Below are positions 55,602 through 64,000 of a stretch of DNA of 64,000 nucleotides, one piece after another; the first letter of the stretch is position 1, and the number at the start of each line of letters is the position of its first letter. Origin of the DNA: Thozetella sp. PMI_491 (lineage: Eukaryota; Ascomycota; Sordariomycetes; Chaetosphaeriales; Chaetosphaeriaceae); contig MU270122.1 in assembly GCA_021432635.1 (NCBI GenBank), positions 89,525 through 153,524 of the forward strand. The letters are read 5' to 3'. The position numbers and the translations under genes were made by a program. The notes beneath the pieces were generated by a model. That model was not told the origin of the DNA. It worked only from the letters and a program-made list of their open reading frames with translations, and ran no database searches.

Positions 55602-57687
55602 GGGGAAGGGAAGGGGGTGGAGAGCGCTGCTTCACGCCCCCTCGACGCCCCCTTGTGGCTGCTCTTTCGGCGGGCACTGCGGGCACTGTACTGCCCTATA
55701 CGTACCGGCTTGGGCCTGGCAAGCCCTGGGTGGGTGGATTGGAGAGGGCCGCTCCCGCGCCAACGGCCCCCCTGCACTCTCGTGCACTCTCGTTTAATTT
55801 TTCTGTTTTCGATCATGACCCACTCTCTCGAGGCGGCCTACCTATGCTTCACAGTACAATGCTGCTTCTGAGTCGGAGGCTCGATCGTCGGTCGACCTGT
55901 CCTTCCGGCACTGGAAAGACGGCCCACATATTCTGCACATGCAGAGTCCTTGGAGTGACCAGGACATGCATTTCCCAATCCGTGTCCATCTCTGCGTACA
56001 GAGTACGGCCTTTCGGGACGTGGGAGATGGTGGGGTTGGCGCTGCGGGTAAGGCTCGGTAGCTTCCACCGACCGCTCGATAGGGCAAATCGCGAGAATTA
56101 TCGACAGCCGACGAAAGGACCGCTGTGCACAGCAACGACGTGGTGTAATTTCGCCCTGGCGCTTACGAGAGAAAGTGCATCTATCTACCGTGCCCGGGCG
56201 AGATACGGGGCGTACCTATGAGAAGGGGAAGGGGAGGGGGGACCCCCAATCACTTTGTCACTGAACGCATTGGATTATTCAGAATCGCCCCCATATCGGG
56301 AAGAGTGGGGGGGCCAATGGTGTCTTCTGGTGGCAGGCAGGAGGCTCAAGTAGCACCCCCCCGGGAGCGATCACTCGTCCGCCGCCAACAGCATTGGCCA
56401 CAGATTGCCCACGTCAGTTAGTGCGTGTGTGAAGAGTAAAATGACCCTCGAAAAGCGTTGGGCCGACAGGGCCGGAGACCCCAATGCGACCGGCGGCGAC
56501 ATCTCACCACCAGGGCCAGGTCGCCAACCTGCGCTGAGGCGGCGAGTTCAGCTACGTCGTGTCCCGCCCGGGGAGGGGGGGCATGCCCTGCTTTTGGTCT
56601 TGTTCTTCTGAAGGGAGCCGTGATGGCACCAGAATGCTTCCTTCCCCAGCGCAGATGTGCGCGTCGCCGGCAGGCGGGCGGGCGTGTGGGTGGACTAGTA
56701 TGCGTTCCCATTGCCGGATGTGGACGGCGCCGCGGCTGCGGCGAAACGTTACCCTCACGTAAGGATCGCGAGGATTCTTACACCTCGGGGCGCCGAACCT
56801 ACCAGTGGCGCCAATTACTGGACCGGGCAGAAGAATGCGGGCTGGGATGGGGGGGGCTGTATCTGCATACCCGGCGTTGCTATATTCTTGGAACGATCGG
56901 AGGGCTCCAACCGAGAGGCTCGGCGTCGTCGACGACCAACACAGGTCCGATGGGCTCCGGTGTGTGAGTGGTATAGACGGATGGCCAGACAGGCATGCCT
57001 GACTGACTGATGGACTGCGTGCCCCAATACGCCGGAGCTGCTATCGCATTAGGGGAACCATTTCGCACTCGTGACTTCCCCAACCAGCCGCGAGACGCGC
57101 TCCGTAGCACCGATCCGACTGCGACGATGCCTGGGCCCGGGGGGAGCAAGGATATGGGGTTGTGAAATCCCCGGGTACATGGGAGAGATGCATCTTCGGC
57201 TTGGGGAATGGTAGGGTCTGGAGGGGTAGGGGGGGCGGCACCATGACACACCCTTGATCGATTAGAGAGGAGATATCGAAACGCTTAGTGACTGTCCTGG
57301 GCTACGAGTGGGTAGTACAAGCACTGTAGAAATGTCGTTGCCTGTTTGCTGTGGGGTTAGTCTGATGCGGGCAATTTCTTCTATACAGTCCTTTGTTGCG
57401 GGCCTCTGCCCCCCTTCTCTTGGCCCCCCAGCCCTGTCAAACCTGACGAGGGTGGGAGAGGGCTAGCAAGGAGTAGGAAAGGTAGGGTAGTATTCCGAAG
57501 ACCTTTGCTTTGCGATCCACCTAGGAAACGAAACCCTTTTTGGGCGGGCCACCCTTCTGTGCTTAAGGCATGTAACCCACTGGATCCCATCACGCTGGCC
57601 CTCGGGAGCGCTCCCCACTCAACTCTGCCCAACTCGGCGTGGCCGGTTTGCTGGCGACCCCGTTCTGCGAGTAAGCCCGCAGCTCAT

Positions 57688-57698
57688 GGGGGGGGGGG
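57688..57698. repeat. G run, 11 nt
   Basis: Uninterrupted homopolymer in non-coding DNA. Confidence 0.9.
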
Positions 57699-59079
57699 CA
57701 GTTTACACTTGGCCTGTGTCACCGCCCCTCGAATCACGACACAAGGCCACCGAACAAGCCTCGCGCTCCCATCGACTGGCCCACTCGACAGCGATCCGAT
57801 CATCCTAGCCTTTGCCTCCCCTTCCCCCCCGGTCTTGCCTCGATCGAAGGGAGCAGCGCACAGCGGTCGAACCCACCACTCAGTCCCCATATCCCCCCCT
57901 GTTCCTGGCGCTGATGGCTTGCTGTGGCGCTCCATTCACTGTTATTCTGCCTCACCTTGACGCTTCCAGCGCATGGGGGAGCCTCGCCCAACCCCGTCCC
58001 TTGCATGGTGGAATATTTCTTCGAGGGCCCGAACGATCCGCGCGGTTGAGCATCGCAGCGGCACCGCACCGCATAGTGGGCGGCTTTTTCTTCTTCGTCC
58101 TGTCCCCGTAGCGCCAGCACGCATTTTGCCAGTTGCCGGGGCTTTGACATAATCAGAGCCAGAGCTCGCTGGCACTGTCAAGGGTTCGTGTGGTGGCGGG
58201 TCAGAAACACGCCGATTCCTAGGGGACCCCAGTCGCATTCCTTTCCCAAAAAGATCTCCCGCAGCCTTGTCTGCGATTAAACGAGCCCACCGCCAACAGA
58301 GCGTTTTGGTCGGTAGTCTCGAGTCTAGATGGCCCCTTTCGCTAGTGTACCCTTTTTTTCTTTGCTCGTTTCGTCGACAATCTCAACCGGTGCCGAATGA
58401 ATCCGGGCGCACCCGATGGTACATGGCTCTTGCCAGTCGGGAAAGAGGCCTGTCACTCGCAATCGTCTCACGCTCTAATTTGTGTATGGGCACATTATCG
58501 TCAATCTCAGAGCGACAAGCATTGTCGACAGGGGGGCGGACGATCACCCTCTGAAAATTACCTCCCCCCGAGTCCCGAGGGAGGAGGGTTTGCTGCAGGC
58601 TGTCGGAAGCCCTAAACCAAGACCCCTGCCCGACCAGAGATTGGCTGCCAGCACGCCGGGCTACGCCTCAGCCCTATTCTCCTTGTAGCACCCGCCAGGG
58701 TTGCGCCACCACCCGTTGCGAAAGTTACGCGCTACGCTACAGAACAGTACAATACGGTCGCAGCAGAGTAGAGCTTAGTTTCGCAGGTCGCCGGCCAGCC
58801 CAGCCAGTCGCAGCCCCCCTAGAGTACGCTGCCGCAGCCTGGCCAGGGGGGAAGGGGGGGCTTGCCGTGTCGCCCAGATACCGTAGCAGTGATGGGCCAT
58901 GACGAGGGTCTGGAGGTTGCCTTTCACGGGGAGCCAATCATCCACCGCGCTTAGCATTCGGATCGCCTCTCATCCGTCTGAGATCATCTCCTACGACAGC
59001 ACGCAGCGGGCTCCGTCGTCCACTGCCAGTACCACCAGACACAGGGCCAAAACAGCGTCGACCCAGCAGCAGGCCTGAT

Positions 59080-59092
59080 CCCCCCCCCCCCC
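59080..59092. repeat. C run, 13 nt
   Basis: Uninterrupted homopolymer in non-coding DNA. Confidence 0.9.
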
Positions 59093-59841
59093 TGTAACGA
59101 GAGGAGAGACGAAAAAAAAAGCTGGTGGGGCGCGAAGCGAATCTGCACGATGGCTTCATTCGGCAGCGTAGGCGCGATATTAAACCCGCCTCATGTGCTC
59201 CAGGAAATTGCGTGGGCCGCGGCCACGCGGCTACAGGGCGCTGGCGCTGGCCTTTGCGGCGGCTCAGCAGCACGCGGAGACGGGATGAGATGCCTGGCTG
59301 TCTGGTCGTCTCTGGGCTGGCCGCTGGATGCGGATCGACAGGAGCATGAGAAATCATGGCGCCCGAGTTAGTCGGGGGCAGGCAGGGTGCAGGGGCGCAA
59401 AACGGCAGATGAACTGGCGTCTGTGACTGGGTAAGCCGACAGGGCTTCGGAGTCCCAATCCCATCACCGAGATCGACTTTCATCCGATCTTACGCCTCCC
59501 GCAGAGAACAGTGAGGCTTGGCGGTAGTGCGGTCGTGTGCTGTAGCCCCGTCAGACCGAACACGTCCTGATTGTCTGCAGGCACTCCGCCTCGATATCGC
59601 GTCCTCCCGCAGGGCACAAGCCTCGATCATCCGGCGCTGGGGAGGAAGCTGTGCAACTATGTGCGCCGCCCATCGTCCGGAACCGGGACGAGAGCGTAGT
59701 GAAGCTGGTGCTATTTCGAGGAGGCCAACACACACACATCGCCGGCTTCAGGCGCGCGACTATTGCTGCGGCGGCTTCGTGCCCCCCTTTTTCCAGGTTT
59801 GGCGACCGCACCGCATCCCCCCCTTCTCCCCGACCAACCCA

Positions 59842-59865
59842 ACACACACACACACACACACACAC
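59842..59865. repeat. (AC)12 microsatellite
   Basis: A perfect AC repeat, which is the reverse-complement class of the (GT)11 tract 6 kb to the left. Confidence 0.9.
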
Positions 59866-62800
59866 CTGGTTGTTGGGGGTCGGTCGTGTCTGTGATTGCC
59901 GGCTTGCACCACCTCCCGACAGGATTCTCGGAAGCACAGTCGTAGGATCTCGCCCCAAGGATGATTTGCACGCACTCCTTCGGCCTGCCGTGCCGGTGGG
60001 GCCCTGGCGCGGCCAGTGTTGGTCGCTTATTGTTTCTCCATTCCCCCCTCCCTTCACCCCCAGGCTTCCCCCCTGGACGCCATGGGCGCCGGCCATCTGC
60101 CGAAAACCGCTCTCGTGTTTCGAGCACAGAAAAAAAAGCCACACCCCTTTTCTGCACAGGACGGAAGCCCCTTCTAGCCAATGGGGGGCCCAGTTCGCTG
60201 AGCATGAAAAATGAGCCAACCAGGCCGACAACGGCCACTAAATTACAGAGGAAGACGGCGTCGAGCCAGTGAGCGACGCCATATCGCTCTCTCGGCATTA
60301 GGCTCTGACGTCGGACTCGCTCCTGCTGCTCGTTGTCATTTGCGGGCGTGCGGCGCGGTGGGGGCGACGAAATGATGAAAGAGGGAAAGTCGTTTCGTCC
60401 GATTTGCCGCGTGCGGGCGATTGTGCGAGGGGGCATTGCATTGGGTAGGGTTTGGGGATGCGCTCAATTCGAGGTTGGGGGGTGTTCCATGCACCCACCA
60501 CTTCCGATTGACCCAAGGCTCCAAGCCACGATCGCTAAGGCATGCCATGGGAAGTGGGCAGCAACTCCCGTGAGGGTAGGGCTACGACTACTCTCCACTG
60601 GGGGTGGCCGTGCCGGCAAGCCATCTCATCGTGTGTGGAGTCGAGATGTAAATACGTACAGGAAACCCAGATGCGTCTTGTACGCCTTTGGCAGGTGGTT
60701 AACGTAGGGCTGAGTACCTTTTTCTTGACGGCAGCCACAACAGACGACATACATAATATAGGCTGGCCCGAGACGGCAACGACATGTAGGCAGATGGCTC
60801 ATTACAGAACGAACGACGCACGCTTTTGCAAGCCTCTTGACGGATTGATTGGGCGTGCGCGCCGTCTCCCCCCCCATTTCGGCTGCGAGTAAGACGCGAA
60901 ATTGACGGGAGTGGACAGCACAGCGCGGCCCAGGCGACGGGGAACAAACGGGGCGGGGGGTAGGAGGGGAGGAAAGCGCAAACAAGAAAATGAGACAGGC
61001 AGGCGCCCGTCGGCCGACATGCTCATCGGCGTAGCACCACCACCCCGACGGGCCAGGCGGTGGTCATAGTAATGCATGCGTCCTGCACGCGCCAGCCCGC
61101 CACGAAACCTGTCGATTGGGATGACCGGATGGGCGCTTGGCAGGCGGAGGAAGCTGGCGTGTCATTGTTCTGGAAGCTCCGTACCCGTCTGCGACGCAAC
61201 CCAATGTCAGACAAAATCTGCACACCGGAGGAGGCGATGATTAACCACGCAGCAGCAGAGGTATCACCCACACCCACGCGCAGCACATTGGCGCACACAC
61301 GCCCACCTCCCCTGGGCTACTCATTACCGCACGATGAACTTGTTCGTAAACGCCGCCGGGGTGCATCGCCGACCCTTTTGTCCTCCCTCGCTCGCAGGCA
61401 CCGAGGGCGGGACTTTGCAATTCTACGATATGGAGCCTGCGTTTGGGTTCGTGGTCGATAGTGTCCAGTAGATCCTGCCGGGGCTCTCGGCATGCCACCG
61501 ACATCCCCCCCCGTCCCGTCCAGGTTGAGCCTGGCAGACCATTGATAGGGGATCCTCCAGCCGAGGCAGCTTGGCCAAACCTGCGAGGGCCCAACATTTC
61601 CCAAACGAGGACGGGGGACGAGGGGGGGAGGGGAAGGGAAAGTCAGGTTACGGGAGGAACACGAAACTCCGACGGACGAGCAGGTAAGATGACGACGCCG
61701 AGGCTTGAGGAAGCCTAGCGAGTCTGCTTGATAGCAACGGACTGTGACTAATGACGTTGAGAGCCTGTATCGTGATCTTGTGGGCCCTGTTTGGCCTGGT
61801 GGTCCGAGGGGTCGTGTTGGAATGGAGCGTTTTGGTGGTAATTCCTAGACTCCTCTTCTCTCCCCCCGGGGTGCCCCCAAGCTAAGACGACCTGGTGATG
61901 CACCAGTGCGGGTGCACTGTGAAGGTGGTTCGCTTTGTTGGTATGGACGTTTCCTCTTTCGACTCTTCGCTCGCTTCGCTCGGTTGCGCGGCGAGAGCCA
62001 GGGCGAGGAATGGGCTGCTCATTCCTTGACGAGGAGGGACGGCTACGCAGATCTCCCTTCGTATAGTCTGGATGGGTGATTGGCTGATTGGGAGGGGGGA
62101 AGGGGGGCAAAGACACGGGGACTGCCGGGGGGATGGCGCAAGGGAGTCTCTGGCCGAGGACGGTTTCAACCTCTCAGAACCTTAAACTGTCTAGCCGGGC
62201 GACTGGGTACGGATGCTGCTAGGCCTGGCTGGCTTTGGCTGGTATAGTCGAGGCGTGCTAACGCCAGGTTCCGTGTCTCCAATCTCGTCGCCTGTGCAAT
62301 ATATCAAGGACGCGGCAGCAGTAGCCCATCCCGCCCATCCCGCGGAGGCATAGGGCATAGCAGCAGGAGCCGGGGGGGCGGAGGAGAGCCTGTACAGCAG
62401 TAGTGAGGTTGCATCGCTCGAGGATGGTACCGCACTTCCCACTAGCAAACCCCTTCTCCCTCCTCGCGCGCTGATGATGCTTCTGGTAATGCAATCTGGG
62501 TGCTAACTTTGTGTGACCAGCAGGGGCGGGACAGCGGTGGGCTGGTGGGGCTCGCGGGGATCGAGCTGGCGGCTGGCGGGCAGTCCCAGGACCAAGGTCG
62601 CACCGCCTCCTGGGGCCCGGTCGCTGCTTTTTTTAACTCTGGCTCTGCTCTTCCCCACACACATTTGGGACAGGCAAGCCCAGGGATGGTGGATGTCAAG
62701 AACCGTGCATTAGCGCGGTAGACCCGCCGTAGCCGTACTTGGACCAATCAAAATCCTTCCTCGTCAAGATATTGAGTGGAACCCTACACCCCATCTCTTG

Positions 62801-62996
62801 CGGTCCTCTTTGGCAGTGCCACTTTTCGTCTGCTCTCGTCCGCTTTTGGCGTCATTCCACGAGCACCTTGGCGAGGCACGATTGGTTACACGTGCTCTCC
62901 GCACCCCCCTTGAACATGCTCCCCCAAGGTGTCAAAGACATCACAGACGGTGCTAATCTCGAGGGCCAATTTCTATCCGCTGCCTACGAAGGTTAA

Positions 62997-63009
62997 CCCC
63001 CCCCCCCCC
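62997..63009. repeat. C run, 13 nt
   Basis: Uninterrupted homopolymer, directly followed by GGGG, as at 55587. Confidence 0.9.
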
Positions 63010-64000
63010 GGGGAAGCCTCTGCGGAGTGGACGAAAAATCGGCCACCGCGAAACCAGCAATGATCGGCTTGTGCGAGGCGCACACGCACCGATCCGCTCC
63101 CCTTTGCCCGTTTTACAATGTTCCGCAGTGGGGTGATGGAGGCGGAAAGGATAGCGGTCGTCTGAGTAGTAGTATTGCATAGCGTTCATTGACGGTGATG
63201 TGCAGTGTTTGCTTCCTTATGCGGACGAAAGCAGAGGCCCCGACTATACACCTACATGCCTACATGCTACGTACACACAAACGCTCTCCTCCCCCCCCCT
63301 GCTTCGGATTCGCTTGTGTGCCTAACAGACGTCGTCCCTGTTGAAGCGTCGCTCTGATAGGTTGCAGCTAACGACGAGGCATTGAGACTATAGATGGAGT
63401 GGACCTCGTACGATGCGATAAGGAGAGTCGACGACATGCATACTCGGATGAGGAAAGCGACTATTAGCACTCCCACCTACTACTATTCCGGATGCACGCA
63501 CCAAGGGTTTGGATAGGAAACTTGTCTCAAACCCGGCAAGCCAGGGTGGCATGGGAGGAGCATGGGAGAGGGGGCAGGTCGAAGAAGCAGAAGGGGCAAG
63601 CACAAGTACCGCTACAGAATTGGGGGGAAAGAGCCTCAGGGTTCCAGCATCGAGCGCGATAGCGATGGTCGATCGACCGGGATCTTTTCTCATATCGGAA
63701 TCCGGCCCCTGTGGGATTGGATGGGGCCCGTGTGCGTGCGAGATAGACCCTCGACTCCAGTGCTTAGCCGACCCGCTTGACTCAGAAACCCTCTTACGGC
63801 GTATAATTTATTTCTCGTTCCGCGCTCTCCAGGGCACGGTTCCGTCTTTTAGGATCGACCATCATCACATGGTACAGTGGGGTGTCATAAATATGAATAT
63901 AGCTGGATGTACTGCCAAGATTGCCCCACTGGCGCTAGCCACATCCAGCCAGTGTTTTCCTGGCCGCTTTTGCAGCTAAATTTCCACCTTACAACATCCA

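Larger units (their letters stand above)
48181..64000. other. 15.8-kb arm without a supportable gene
   Basis: I read the translations on both strands and found no recognisable domain, no chain of splice-compatible conserved exons, and no transposase or reverse-transcriptase remnant. Frames of up to 250 codons occur, but they are Arg/Pro/Gly-rich, start mostly at non-ATG codons and overlap each other on both strands, as expected in GC-rich non-coding DNA. Long C or G runs, two dinucleotide repeats and palindromes are listed separately. Unusual lineage-specific genes or non-coding RNAs cannot be excluded. Confidence 0.5.

Noticed and set aside
59711-60436. 241-codon minus-strand frame with a hydrophobic segment and a Cys-Val repeat
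   Set aside because: The Cys-Val part comes from the AC microsatellite and the rest has no family pattern. A single hydrophobic stretch is not enough.

Overview
The window is nuclear DNA from a filamentous ascomycete, most likely a Sordariomycete and plausibly Sordariales. The evidence is short GT-AG introns of about 50-190 nt with CTAAC/CTGAC branch sites, GC-rich coding DNA, and family members typical of this group: a COL-26/BglR-type zinc-cluster factor, a KlpA-type kinesin-14, HRD1 and a cerato-platanin. I support 14 protein-coding genes, nine of them spliced. I see no tRNA, rRNA, CRISPR array or intact transposon. All assignments come from reading the translations, and exon borders come from splice consensus, phase and family conservation.

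Left part (0.5-12.4 kb). A mitochondrial hotdog thioesterase (-) and an ETFRF1/LYRM5-like LYR protein (+) diverge from one 580-nt promoter. A long SAM methyltransferase follows (-), then 4.4 kb without a gene, then the deadenylase Ccr4 (+).

Middle (12.4-31.6 kb). Genes are isolated and far apart: a T2 ribonuclease, the zinc-cluster regulator, a small conserved protein of unknown function with telomere-like repeats in its intron, a secreted cerato-platanin, and a lone PKS-type thioesterase. An assembly gap followed by a run of 25 C lies at 14.8-14.95 kb.

Compact housekeeping block (32.4-47.6 kb). Kinesin-14 (-) diverges from the proteasomal deubiquitinase UCH37/Uch2 (+). An unknown helical protein and a FAD monooxygenase (both +) follow. 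HRD1 (-) diverges from a carboxymuconolactone-decarboxylase-like gene (+). UCH37 and HRD1 both belong to ubiquitin/proteasome protein turnover, but nothing in the sequence shows that they are co-regulated.

Right arm (47.6-64 kb). It opens with a diverged tandem array of about 60-nt units. The remaining 16 kb or so carries no gene I can support. It is GC-rich and full of long C or G runs, so it does not look like a typical AT-rich, RIP-mutated fungal desert.

I did not find a clearly new biological system. The best leads are the microexons, the telomere-like intron, the 60-nt array, the GC-rich gene-free arm, and the two stop-free introns whose length is a multiple of three.
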